Shown: positions 1 to 7,859 of the stretch, one piece after another
How the letters are laid out: every line of letters begins with the position of its first letter
Position numbering within the stretch: the first letter of the stretch is position 1
Translations under genes and position numbers: made by a program
Notes under the pieces: generated by a model
What the model saw: the letters and a program-made list of their open reading frames with translations, nothing else
Databases searched by the model: none
What the model was told of the DNA's origin: nothing
Assembly: GCF_028745735.1 (NCBI RefSeq)
Contig: NZ_JAQZSM010000029.1
Location: forward strand, 1 to 36,581
Direction of reading: 5' to 3'
DNA: 36,581 bases
From: Roseinatronobacter alkalisoli
GTDB taxonomy: Bacteria; Pseudomonadota; Alphaproteobacteria; Rhodobacterales; Rhodobacteraceae

Positions 1-60
1 CGACGCGTTGTAGCTGGACCAGTTCGTCGTGCGGTAGCGGGCGGGAAATGGCTTGCTCAT
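1..60 (-). CDS. IS5-family transposase, N-terminal fragment cut by window edge
   Basis: The 20 visible codons begin with MSKPFPARYRTTNWSSYNAS. This closely resembles the conserved N-terminus of IS5-family (IS903-like) DDE transposases, in which a 'RYRTTNW..YN' block follows the start. The ATG is the complement of positions 58-60, and the rest of the gene lies left of the window. A matching terminal inverted repeat lies about 50 bp upstream of the start (111-126), as expected for the 5' end of such an element. Whether the full transposase is intact cannot be judged. A relic of the 3' end of a related element lies at about 20215-20458. Confidence 0.75.
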   Translation of the reverse strand, partial: MSKPFPARYRTTNWSSYNAS

Positions 61-110
61 GCAGCGCGTCTAACAGCATGGATTCGCGAAGTGAATCCTC
101 CGTCGTCAGA

Positions 111-126
111 CTTTTGCAACAACGCC
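111..126 (-). repeat. Probable terminal inverted repeat of the left IS5-family element
   Basis: Read on the minus strand the sequence is GGCGTTGTTGCAAAAG, which resembles the GGCTTTGTTGCA-type ends of IS5-family elements. It lies just upstream of the transposase start and marks the inner boundary of the element. The 19-bp stretch GGATTCGCGAAGTGAATCC at 79-98, itself an imperfect hairpin, lies inside this end. The target duplication cannot be tested because the other end is outside the window. Confidence 0.55.
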
Positions 127-377
127 CCGGATGCGCCGTCGCCGGGGTCGCGTTGCGGGCCATGGGTATCGCGTGACTTTTCGCGCGCCGGTATCTTCTT
201 CATAAGGATCGCGCTTGAAAGCGACTTGCCAGTATTGTCCCGGATCGGTGGCTTCGCTGGACTGAGAATGCCGCGGTCGGCACGAAGGGCCGGTTCGGTG
301 AAACAACGCCACGGCGCGCTGACCCAGCTGACCGCGCATCTGTTCGGAGGGTGATCCATCTTGACGGCCCCAGCATC
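127..377. other. Unassigned stretch between IS5 end and metal ATPase gene
   Basis: I see no convincing gene here. A plus-strand reading frame ends at 354 with a plausible-looking C-terminus (…QRHGALTQLTAHLFGG), which could be the tail of a gene interrupted by the IS5-family insertion. I do not recognise the family, and the frame has no credible start or ribosome-binding site. The ATPase stop codon follows at 378. Confidence 0.3.
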
Positions 378-2633
378 TTAGGCTTCCTTCGTGGGGTTGA
401 ACGCGAGCAGGCGCAGGGCGTTCAGAGTGACCAGAACCGTGGCGCCGGTATCAGCCAATATGGCGATCCAGAGGCCGGTGATGCCCAGCACCGTTGTCAC
501 CAGGAATACAGCCTTCAACCCGAGCGCCAGCGTCAGGTTTTGCCTGATGTTGCCAATCGTCGCCCGCGCGAGCCGGATCATGGCCGGAGCATCGGTCACA
601 CGGTCGCGCAGAATGGCGGCGTCGGCTGTTTCCAGCGCCACATCGGTTCCTGACCCCATTGCCACGCCTGTCGATGCCTCTTTCAACGCCGGAGCATCAT
701 TGATGCCGTCGCCAATCATCATCACCTTGGCGGTCGCGCCCAGTTTGCGGATCGCGGCCAGCTTGTCCTCGGGCATCATCCCCGCCTGAAACCCGAGGTC
801 CAGACGTCCGGCGATTGCTTTCGCGGTGCGAATGTTGTCACCGGTCAACATGGTGGAGGCGATTCCCAGAGCCTTCAGCTGTCGAACCGCCTCCGCCGCA
901 TCGGCGCGGGGCTCGTCCCGCATCGCGATCAGCCCAAGTGGCTGCCCGGCGCGGAATACCGCGACAACAGTCGCGCCTTCCTCTTCAAGCGCGATTGCCC
1001 TGCTGGTGGCCGCAGCATCGATCCCGCCAATTTCGGCGGCGTAGGTCGGTGAGCACACCCAGGCCCTCTCCTCTCCGACGATGGCCTCGGCACCCTTCCC
1101 GGGCAGCACGCGCGCGTCGCGCGAAGGGGCAGCCACCGTGCTATTCTCCTTGGCTTTGCGCAGGATGGCCCGCGCGAGCGGATGGCTCGATCCGGACTCG
1201 ACGCCAGCGGCGACCGCCAGAAGATCGCCCTCGCTCACGCCATCAGCCGGGGTGATATCCGTGACCGTCGGGTTTCCGCGCGTCAGCGTACCGGTCTTGT
1301 CAAAGGCCACATGCGTGGTCTTCGCCGCAGCCTCGATCACGGCGCCACCCTTCATCAAGAGCCCGCGTCTTGCCCCGGCGGAGAGAGCCGAAGCGATTGC
1401 GGCCGGCACAGAGATCACCAGCGCGCAGGGGCACCCGATCAACAAAAGCGCCAGTGCGCGATAGATCCAGGTATTCCAGTCCTGATCGAAGGCAAGTGGC
1501 GGAATCACGGCCACCAGTACCGCCAGAGCAACAATGGCTGGCATGTAGACCCGCGAGAAGCGGTCGATGAAGCGCTCAGTCGGGGCGCGAGCCTCCTCGG
1601 CCTCTTCCACCAGACGAATAATGCGGGCGATGGTGTTGTCGCTCGGTTCCTTTGTGACGCGGATATGCAGCACAGCTTCGGTATTGATCGCGCCTGCAAA
1701 GACCGCGTCTCCGGGGCTTCGGCTCCGGGGCATGCTCTCGCCGGTTACAGGGCTTTCGTCAACGCCGCTGGTTCCATCGATGATATCACCATCCGCCGGG
1801 ATGCGATCACCGGGGCGGACGAGAACAATCTGCCCGATCTGCAGGTTCTCTGCGGGCACGATTCGCGTGGTTCCGTCAACCTCCAGCAACGCCGTCTTCG
1901 GCACCAGATCTGCCAGAGCCTGAATGCCTTGCCGGGCTTTTCCGGCGGCGACACCTTCAAGAACCTCTCCCACGGCGAACAGAAAGACGACCAGCGCCGC
2001 CTCTTCCGCCGCACCGATGACCAACGCGCCCCCTGCTGCAATCGTCATGAGCCCCTCTATGGTGAAGGGCTGGCCGATGCGCAGGGCTTCAAAGGCGCGT
2101 TTTGCAACAGGCGCCACGCCAATCAGACAGGCGGCGACGAAAGCCCAATATCCGGCTTCTGCTGAGGTCAGCAGTTCGATCAGCCACGCGATGGCCAACA
2201 AGGTCCCCGTCAGGATAACCAGCCGTCCCTTTGCGGTGTGATACCACGCCCCGTCATGTCCGGCCGGATCATTGTAAACGTGCGCGTGAGGCCGGTCGTT
2301 CAGAACGCCGTCGCTCTTGCTTTGCGAACTGTCGTTCACGGGTTCGGCGACAGCAGCAGAATTCGCATCCGGCAGAACGAAAGCCTGCTTGCGCGGTGCA
2401 GACGCCCCTTTCGCAACGATGCCGAAGCCCAGCTTGCGAACGATACCTTCGATAACCTCTGGCGCGGTCATGTCTGCCGTCAGATTCAGTGAAAGACGCT
2501 GCGCCATCAACGCAACCTTCACCTCGCTCACCCCCGGCAGGCGTTCCACCGCCCGCACCACCTTTGTTGTGCAGGCCGCGCAATCCATGCCCGTCACTGT
2601 CCATTCACGCCGCTCTGTCAATTGATCCGTCAT
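378..2633 (-). CDS. zntA: Zn/Cd/Pb-exporting P1B-type ATPase (ZntA/CadA-like)
   Basis: A 751-residue inner-membrane pump that exports divalent soft metals from the cytoplasm using ATP. Visible motifs in order are: N-terminal heavy-metal domain GMDCAAC (15-21); a His-rich linker around 115-130; actuator TGES (297-300); membrane metal site CPC (401-403); phosphorylation motif DKTGTLT (445-451); HP motif (484-485); and hinge GDGIND (641-646). Near the C-terminus an intramembrane Lys is followed by ADTGA, as in the Zn/Cd/Pb (PIB-2) subgroup, not the copper pumps. I chose the start at 2633 (MTDQ), although a start nine codons upstream (2660) is in frame. It is divergent from a MerR regulator, and its promoter shows the MerR-type 19-bp spacer. 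The gene appears intact. Zn, Cd or Pb preference cannot be read from sequence alone. Confidence 0.92.
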   Translation of the reverse strand: MTDQLTERREWTVTGMDCAACTTKVVRAVERLPGVSEVKVALMAQRLSLNLTADMTAPEVIEGIVRKLGFGIVAKGASAPRKQAFVLPDANSAAVAEPVNDSSQSKSDGVLNDRPHAHVYNDPAGHDGAWYHTAKGRLVILTGTLLAIAWLIELLTSAEAGYWAFVAACLIGVAPVAKRAFEALRIGQPFTIEGLMTIAAGGALVIGAAEEAALVVFLFAVGEVLEGVAAGKARQGIQALADLVPKTALLEVDGTTRIVPAENLQIGQIVLVRPGDRIPADGDIIDGTSGVDESPVTGESMPRSRSPGDAVFAGAINTEAVLHIRVTKEPSDNTIARIIRLVEEAEEARAPTERFIDRFSRVYMPAIVALAVLVAVIPPLAFDQDWNTWIYRALALLLIGCPCALVISVPAAIASALSAGARRGLLMKGGAVIEAAAKTTHVAFDKTGTLTRGNPTVTDITPADGVSEGDLLAVAAGVESGSSHPLARAILRKAKENSTVAAPSRDARVLPGKGAEAIVGEERAWVCSPTYAAEIGGIDAAATSRAIALEEEGATVVAVFRAGQPLGLIAMRDEPRADAAEAVRQLKALGIASTMLTGDNIRTAKAIAGRLDLGFQAGMMPEDKLAAIRKLGATAKVMMIGDGINDAPALKEASTGVAMGSGTDVALETADAAILRDRVTDAPAMIRLARATIGNIRQNLTLALGLKAVFLVTTVLGITGLWIAILADTGATVLVTLNALRLLAFNPTKEA

Positions 2634-2673
2634 TCCCGCTCTCCGACCGGTGTCTTTCATTCTTCGAGTCGGG

Positions 2674-2704
2674 AAGATAAGATCTCTAGCAACTAGAGCT
2701 TCAA
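2674..2704 (-). promoter_or_regulatory. MerR-type promoter/operator of the metal ATPase gene
   Basis: On the minus strand a -35 box TTGAAG (2704-2699) and a -10 box TATCTT (2679-2674) are separated by 19 bp. The spacer holds the inverted repeat CTCTAG-TTG-CTAGAG (2684-2698). MerR-family activators untwist such overlong promoters when metal binds. The arrangement predicts metal-induced transcription of the ATPase by the divergent regulator at 2715. Confidence 0.8.
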
Positions 2705-2714
2705 GAGGTTTCTT

Positions 2715-3149
2715 ATGCAGAGCATCGGAAAATTAAGCAAGGCGACTGGCGTCAAGGTGCCGACCATCCGCTACTATGAGCAAATCGGCCTTCTGCCGGA
2801 AGCCGGTCGCAGTGCAGGTAACCAACGACTATACGATATGAAGGCCCGCGACAGGCTGACATTTATCCGCCACGCGCGTGATCTGGGCTTTTCGCTCAAC
2901 GACATTCGCGAACTTCTCAGCCTGTCCGACCAGCCGGACATGCCCTGTAGCGCGGCCGACATTATTGCGAGACACCAGTTGGTTTCAGTCAGGAAACGCA
3001 TCACGCAACTTGAGGCACTGCAGCAAGAGCTTGAGCGCATGCTGGCACAATGTGCGCATGGCACGATCTCGGATTGCAAGGTTATCGAAGTGTTGGGTAA
3101 TCATGAGCATTGCCTGCATTCGCATCATTGCGGCCTTCAGAGGTTTTGA
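2715..3149 (+). CDS. MerR-family metal-responsive regulator (ZntR/CadR-like)
   Basis: A 144-residue DNA-binding activator/repressor. An N-terminal winged helix-turn-helix (SIGKLSKATGVKVPTIRYYE, residues 3-22) is followed by a dimerisation coiled coil (about 88-112). Metal-binding cysteines lie at Cys78, Cys113 and Cys121, closely matching the three-cysteine layout of ZntR and CadR. The C-terminus adds a His/Cys cluster (HEHCLHSHHC, 130-139), which is reminiscent of the His-rich tails of CadR proteins. A good ribosome-binding site (AGAGG) precedes the ATG. Divergent transcription from the P-type ATPase, plus the 19-bp-spaced promoter between them, indicates that it controls the pump and probably itself. 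Zn versus Cd/Pb specificity is uncertain. Confidence 0.9.
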   Translation: MQSIGKLSKATGVKVPTIRYYEQIGLLPEAGRSAGNQRLYDMKARDRLTFIRHARDLGFSLNDIRELLSLSDQPDMPCSAADIIARHQLVSVRKRITQLEALQQELERMLAQCAHGTISDCKVIEVLGNHEHCLHSHHCGLQRF

Positions 3150-3293
3150 CCATAAGCCTGCGCCCCGAACGAACTTCTCCCTTACTGGAACGCGAGAGGG
3201 CTAGATATGGTGGCTTCTGGCCGCAGGCAGAAACGCCCGCGTTATGCCCACCACTGGCGATGCTGCGCGCGCGTAGCCAAAGGGTTGCCCCCC

Positions 3294-3923
3294 TCAGGCC
3301 CTGAAGTTCGCCAGATAAGCGCGGCACATGGTTGTCAGATCCTGTCGCAGGGCGGCTGCCTCCTGATCAGACACCCCACGCTCAAATGCATTGCGCACGG
3401 TGCCATAAATCACCGTGACCAGCGCGAGGTTTGCGCGTGGCACGTCAGGGAACACGGCATCGCAGGCGCTTGCCAACATCTCCGTCGTGGCGCGGTCTAC
3501 CCGTTCGGCGAAGGCGTGGATCAGGACATCGTTGTTCAGCTCCGCGACTGAGCGATAGAGCGCACGCGTGACATCCGCGCGCTCGGTCTTGGCCGTCCAG
3601 TAGGTGTTGATCAGCGCCTCCACCATCTGCCCGAGTGGGGCGCCCGCGTGTTCCCGGCATGTAGCCTCGATCCTTGCTGCCAGCGCATCCAGATACCGCG
3701 CGTTCAACGCGTAGACCAACGCCTGCTTGTTGGGGAAATACTGATACATGGTGCCGACCGACACACCGGCGCGCTCTGCCACGCGCGTTGTTGTCAGTTC
3801 GTTCATGCCACCCCGCAGCAAAACCTGAATGGTGGCCTCAAAAATCGCCTCCACGGTCACGCGCGAGCGGCTTTGGCGCGGTGTTTTTCTGGGCTGTAGG
3901 GCCGTCGGGGGCGGGCCGGGCAT
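3294..3923 (-). CDS. TetR/AcrR-family transcriptional regulator
   Basis: About 209 residues. The N-terminal TetR helix-turn-helix spans roughly residues 22-75, including a 'TTTRVAERAGVSVGTMYQYFPNK' type core in which the recognition helix ends in the usual YxYFxxK. The C-terminal ligand-binding half is not diagnostic. I chose the ATG at 3923 (MPGPPP) because the longer frame to 4001 would run over the divergent dehydrogenase start. Its divergent neighbour at 3989 is a short-chain dehydrogenase, so the simplest inference is that it represses that gene and itself from the 65-bp gap. The ligand is unknown. Confidence 0.85.
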   Translation of the reverse strand: MPGPPPTALQPRKTPRQSRSRVTVEAIFEATIQVLLRGGMNELTTTRVAERAGVSVGTMYQYFPNKQALVYALNARYLDALAARIEATCREHAGAPLGQMVEALINTYWTAKTERADVTRALYRSVAELNNDVLIHAFAERVDRATTEMLASACDAVFPDVPRANLALVTVIYGTVRNAFERGVSDQEAAALRQDLTTMCRAYLANFRA

Positions 3924-3988
3924 ATGCGAATTCCAAAACCTGAAGCCTTCCTCATATTCTGACGATGTCTCTGGAAAAGGAAAGACCC

Positions 3989-4708
3989 ATGACACAACCA
4001 CGCATCGCCCTCGTCACTGGTGGCAACAAGGGGATCGGCCTGGAGATCGCGCGACAGCTTGCGCAGGAAGGTCTTCACGTCATCATCGGGGCGCGCGACG
4101 CTGCCCGGGCCAGCGGTGCACTGGCGGATCTGGCAAGCGACGGCCTTACGGTTGAGAGCATTGCGCTTGATCTTCTGGACCACACCACGATTACCGATGC
4201 GGCATCCCAGATCGAGGCACGGCACGGTCGGCTCGACGTCCTTGTCAACAACGCTGGCATTTTTGATTTTGCCGATGCCACCCCCGGCAAGGCCTCGATT
4301 GAGGCTGTCCGGCAGGTGATGGAGGTTAATTTCATCGGCACACTGGCCGTCACGCAAGCCATGCTGCCGCTGCTGCGCAAGGCATCTGAGGGTCGGATCA
4401 TCAACCTTTCGAGTTCGCTGGGCTCCCTGACCCTGAACGGCGACCCGACCTCGCCCTATTATGCCAACCAGTTCATCGGCTACAACGCGTCCAAGGCTGC
4501 GACAAACATGCTGACGGTGCAGCTGCATGAGGAGTTGAAGGGCACCGCGATCAAGGTGAATTCCGTCAGCCCCGGTTTCGTGAAGACGGACCTGACGGGC
4601 TACGGCACCATGACGCCCGCCGAGGGGGCACGACTGCCGGTGAGATACGCACTTCGCGGTGATGACAGCGGTCGCTTCGTGGAACCCGACGGCATGACAC
4701 CCTGGTGA
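3989..4708 (+). CDS. Short-chain dehydrogenase/reductase (SDR)
   Basis: A 239-residue cytoplasmic NAD(P)-dependent oxidoreductase of the classical SDR family. It carries the cofactor motif TGGNKGIG (10-17), NNAG (87-90), a serine cluster (141-143), and catalytic Tyr165 and Lys169 in YNASK, followed by SPGFVKTDL. The asparagine/lysine in TGGNKGIG and the overall pattern resemble carbonyl-reductase-like SDRs that often use NADPH. I chose the start at 3989 because GGAAAG lies just upstream; an in-frame ATG at 3965 is less well placed. It is divergent from a TetR regulator, its likely controller. The substrate is unknown. Confidence 0.85.
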   Translation: MTQPRIALVTGGNKGIGLEIARQLAQEGLHVIIGARDAARASGALADLASDGLTVESIALDLLDHTTITDAASQIEARHGRLDVLVNNAGIFDFADATPGKASIEAVRQVMEVNFIGTLAVTQAMLPLLRKASEGRIINLSSSLGSLTLNGDPTSPYYANQFIGYNASKAATNMLTVQLHEELKGTAIKVNSVSPGFVKTDLTGYGTMTPAEGARLPVRYALRGDDSGRFVEPDGMTPW

Positions 4709-4872
4709 GGCCCTTAGTTCGGGTGATGGCCGCGACCGCGTGCCGCTGCAAGATCCGCGAATGGCCGCTCTGACGGTCTGCACTGCAGCATTGCGCCAGC
4801 GCGTGGGTGGCAGCAAAGGGCGTAGGCTGTGTGCAAACTCTTGCTCCACGGGGAGCCTGCGCTCTAGAGGGT

Positions 4873-5207
4873 TCACGGTGGGGGTTCGGGCTTGATGTTG
4901 TAGGCGAGCACGTCCAGCGCCATCTCGGTGCGCACGTTTTTTAGGCGGCGCATCAGGAAATGGGTGGTCCCCATCCAGGCTTTGATCGTCCCGAAGGATG
5001 CTCGACCGTGCCGCGGCGCAGGGTCATCGGATCATCGGCGCTGCGCAGACGGTCGCGCATCTCGTCCACCAGATGCTCATAGTCCCATCGGGTGACCCGG
5101 CGCTCCGCGCCCGTAGTGCAGCGTGATTTAACGGGACAGTGCTGACATTCTTTGATCCAGTAGCGCGCTACCTGAAGCCCGTCTTCCTCGCGCGTGTAGC
5201 GGTAGCT
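4873..5207 (-). pseudogene. IS1182-family transposase, frameshifted 3' fragment
   Basis: The minus strand encodes the C-terminal third of an IS1182-type DDE transposase: YRYTREEDGLQVARYW, then the Cys cluster KECQHCPVKSRC, then TLRRGTVEHP. At about 4994-4998 one C appears to be missing relative to the expected HPFGTIK reading. The frame shifts there, and the next frame continues with FGTIKAWMG…THFLMRRLKNVRTEM to a stop at 4873-4875. The 5' two-thirds are missing. The fragment ends abruptly against the HxlR pseudogene at 5210. It is a dead relic. Confidence 0.8.
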
Positions 5208-5209
5208 CG

Positions 5210-5578
5210 ATGCCCGATCCAACCATCGCCCGCCGCCCCAACGACAGCCCTGCCAAAGACTGGCTGGGATTCCTCGGTCACCGCTGGAACGACCTGGCGC
5301 TGTGGCATCTGTCGGGCGGGCCGTAACGATACTCGGAACTGCTGGCGCTCTTGCCACGCATCTCGCCCTAGGTTCTGACCGAACGGCTGGCGGGCATGAC
5401 AGCGCGCGAATTGGTGCGGCGGGATGAGACGAAAACCTACCCTCGCGAAGTCACCTACATCCTCACCGCCCGGAGTGAAGCCTTGCGCTACATTATTTCT
5501 GACCTCTACGACTAGGCCACCGTTGTCGCTCAAGAGGACGCAGCCACTTTCCGAATCGAGGATGAGCCGAGACGCTAA
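5210..5578 (+). pseudogene. HxlR-family transcriptional regulator, inactivated by three stop codons
   Basis: Frame 5210-5578 (122 codons before the final TAA) reads as a HxlR-type winged-helix protein: an N-terminal DWLGFLGHRWNDLALWHLS block, then RYSELLALLPRISP, VLTERLAGM and YILTARSEALRYIISDLYD. The frame is interrupted by TAA at 5324-5326 and TAG at 5369-5371, each where the family normally has Lys, and by TAG at 5513-5515, where a Trp would fit. No indel is needed to follow the family pattern, so only point mutations have accumulated. Three stops in 122 codons make a functional product unlikely. The gene abuts an IS1182 relic, which may have cut off its promoter. Confidence 0.78.
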
Positions 5579-5814
5579 CATTCATTAGGTTTCTGCAAAG
5601 CGTTGGCAATGACCGCTATCAAGAGGCCGCATCGCGGCAATACCATGAGGTTTGAAGGGTCGCTTTGGGCCGGGCACGTCGAGAACCGCGACCATGACCC
5701 GCGACTTTGCAAACACCGCTTCCTGTCGACAGCCGCCGCTTGTGTCAACCTATGCTGCAGCTGCAGCGAAAGTCCGCATCTACACAAACCAGCCATCAAC
5801 AACTTGGCAATGCC
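5579..5814. other. Intergenic stretch with no recognised gene
   Basis: No reading frame here resembles a protein family I know. A short perfect palindrome (CTGCAGCTGCAG) lies near 5752-5763. The LLM oxidoreductase gene ends at 5815 on the opposite strand. Confidence 0.4.
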
Positions 5815-6822
5815 TTATACAACGATCGAATTTTTGCGCATGTCGGTCAGGACATTGGCTACAATCTCGAACGAACGGACCCGCGCTGTCTGGTCATGGA
5901 TCATTCCGGTCACCATCAATTCATCCGGCTGGAACGTACTGACAAGCGTGCTCAGTCGATCTTTCACCGTTTTGGCCGCGCCTGTGGCAGAGCATGACAG
6001 GGCCTGCTGCACCTGCGCCATGACGGGTGCGGGAATTTCGTGATCCACATCATGGGTTGGATGGGGCAATTTTCCGGGGCGCCCCGTCCGCAAACGCGCG
6101 AATGCAAGTAGCTGGGACGAGCGTAGAAACGCCGCCTCTGCATCTGTATTGGCCGCGCAAACACCCGCTGCCATCATCACATAGGGGCGTTCCAGATGGT
6201 CTGATGGCTGGAATGTGCTGCGATAGACCGCCAGCGCCTGTTCCAGCATTGCAGGCGCGAAATGTGATGCGAAAGCAAAGGGCCGCCCCAGATAGGCGGC
6301 CAGTTGCGCGCCATACAGGCTGGATCCCAGAATCCAGACTGGAACATGCGTCCCCGTCCCCGGTATCGCGCGGACCGGCGTCGCATCCGTGCTTTCGCCG
6401 AAATAGCTGATCAGTTCCTGCACATCCTGCGGAAAGCTGTCTTCGGGCGCCATGTGACGGCGCAAGGCCCGTGCGGTGGCCATGTCAGTGCCCGGAGCGC
6501 GGCCAAGCCCCAGATCAATCCGCCCCGGATAGAGCGTGGCCAGCGTGCCGAACTGTTCGGCAATGACAAGCGGCGCGTGGTTGGGCAGCATGATGCCCCC
6601 AGCACCAACGCGCATGGTTTTTGTCGCGGCGGCCACATGGCCAATCACCACCGCGGTCGCAGCGCTTGCAATGCCGGGCATGTTGTGATGCTCGGCCAGC
6701 CAGAAACGGTGATACCCGAACGCTTCGGCTGCGCGCGCCATATCAACGGTCCCGGCCAACGCATCGGCCGCGGTCTTTCCTTCGGGGATGGGTGACAGAT
6801 CAAGAAGTGAGAAATTTTGCAT
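5815..6822 (-). CDS. LLM-class flavin-dependent oxidoreductase (luciferase-like, YhbW-type)
   Basis: 335 residues forming a bacterial-luciferase-like TIM barrel. The start [15 protein letters not shown] is followed by [16 protein letters not shown] (about 35-50), a hallmark of the YhbW/MsnO8 branch, then [21 protein letters not shown] and the [13 protein letters not shown] motif near residue 110. Family members use reduced FMN or F420 to oxidise or oxygenate organic substrates; this branch is generally FMN-type. I placed the start at 6822, preceded by GGAGG, because the upstream extension to 6927 lacks family similarity. The gene seems intact. It stands alone between relics, with a remnant HxlR gene nearby; HxlR regulators often control such enzymes. 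The substrate is unknown. Confidence 0.87.
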   Translation of the reverse strand: MQNFSLLDLSPIPEGKTAADALAGTVDMARAAEAFGYHRFWLAEHHNMPGIASAATAVVIGHVAAATKTMRVGAGGIMLPNHAPLVIAEQFGTLATLYPGRIDLGLGRAPGTDMATARALRRHMAPEDSFPQDVQELISYFGESTDATPVRAIPGTGTHVPVWILGSSLYGAQLAAYLGRPFAFASHFAPAMLEQALAVYRSTFQPSDHLERPYVMMAAGVCAANTDAEAAFLRSSQLLAFARLRTGRPGKLPHPTHDVDHEIPAPVMAQVQQALSCSATGAAKTVKDRLSTLVSTFQPDELMVTGMIHDQTARVRSFEIVANVLTDMRKNSIVV

Positions 6823-7013
6823 GGCAGCCTCCGTTAGCGGACAGCTAAGCATCCCGCAGGACAACGCCAAGGGCATCCGCGCACAAGAAAATCGGGCCGG
6901 ATTCGGCATAGGGCTGAAGGGTCTCAAATGGCCGGTATGCCAGAATCAACATTCCGTCCCCTTCGGGGATAAAACCCAGACAATGCCGACAGGGATTTCC
7001 ACTGCCGTCAGAG

Positions 7014-7859
7014 GGTTCTGTCGCAAATTTTCAGATTGGTTGAGAGGAGGCTTTCGCTGGACATAATTATGCTGCGATCTGGGCGAACTGCTGAAATGCA
7101 TTCAAGCCGTTGGTGCCAAATTGTCCCTTGCGGATCATGTGCGCGGTCTCGATACCCTCGAGCGTTGCTGAAGCGGAATGGAACGCCTTGAAGCCAAGCA
7201 TTCGCCCTGTGATGCGTTTGATAAATCGGTGATCTTGCTCAAGGATATTGTTCAGATACTTGATTTGCAGAATCTTTATGAACTCTCCCAAACCGGTGAA
7301 TTTGAGGATCACATTCACAGCCTCCAGCCCCGCCAGATTGGCCCCGCTTTTGTCGATAACGATGCGATCGGGGTCACCGTTGTTGCCGATTGCGCGCCGG
7401 AAGAAGCGCCGTGCTGCAGGTTTGTCACGACGCTCAGACAGCATGAACCGAAGGTCCGCGAAGCGAAATCAAGGGTTTGGCCGTTCCGGTCCACCGCGCG
7501 GTAGTGAGACATCCACTTGCCCTTAACCTTGATGTAGGTCTCGTCCATGCGCCATGACAAAGCTGTCAGCCGCTTTTTCGTCCGCGCTTGAGCGGCGATC
7601 AGAGGTGAGTATTTGATCACCCAACGGTTCAAGGTGGCATGGTCAACATCGATCCCACGCTCCTGCATAATCTCTTCGAGATCACGATAAGAAACCGGGT
7701 AGCGCAGATAGAAAAACACCGCGAACACGATCACGGATTTCGGATAGTGCGTGCCATTGAAATCAACCATTTTACTATCCAACCATTGCTGCGAGCTGAT
7801 CTCCTAACGCAATGCGACCGGGGCACCAACAGCGCCCCCAGAATCTTTGCGACAGAACC
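7014..7859 (-). mobile_element. IS6-family insertion sequence, both ends present
   Basis: Perfect 14-bp inverted repeats GGTTCTGTCGCAAA bound the element, at 7014-7027 and (as complement) 7846-7859, giving 846 bp. This is close to the usual size for the IS6/IS26 family. The flanking 8 bp differ (CGTCAGAG on the left, TTTGTGCT on the right), so there is no target duplication. The right side abuts a truncated IS701-type transposase. This suggests that the element took part in a deletion or cointegrate event after insertion. Confidence 0.88.
7067..7782 (-). pseudogene. IS6-family transposase, frameshifted by a 20-bp insertion
   Basis: The two halves lie in different frames. The 5' half (7782 to about 7465) carries HYPKSVIVFAVFFYLRYPVS, the helix-turn-helix, and the first catalytic Asp in MDETYIKVKGKW. 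The 3' half (about 7444 to 7067) carries the second Asp in VIDKSGAN and the Glu in NILEQDHRFIK, then GIETAHMIRKGQF. Between them the extra 20 nucleotides at 7445-7464 separate 'TLDF' from 'MLSERRDKPAARRFF', which normally adjoin in this family. Without this insert the full DDE transposase could be read. The 5' start could equally be the in-frame ATG at 7770. Confidence 0.85.

Noticed and set aside
1182-2165. Plus-strand frame of 327 codons opposite the metal ATPase
   Set aside because: Antisense shadow of a gene with every P-type ATPase motif; no family similarity of its own.
3857-4876. Minus-strand frame of 339 codons
   Set aside because: It covers the short-chain dehydrogenase in antisense and overlaps the TetR start; no protein-like composition.
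5210-5578. Programmed stop-codon readthrough of the HxlR gene
   Set aside because: Three stops of two kinds, adjacency to IS debris and no visible recoding signal make simple decay far more likely. It is kept as a pseudogene with only a passing mention of readthrough.
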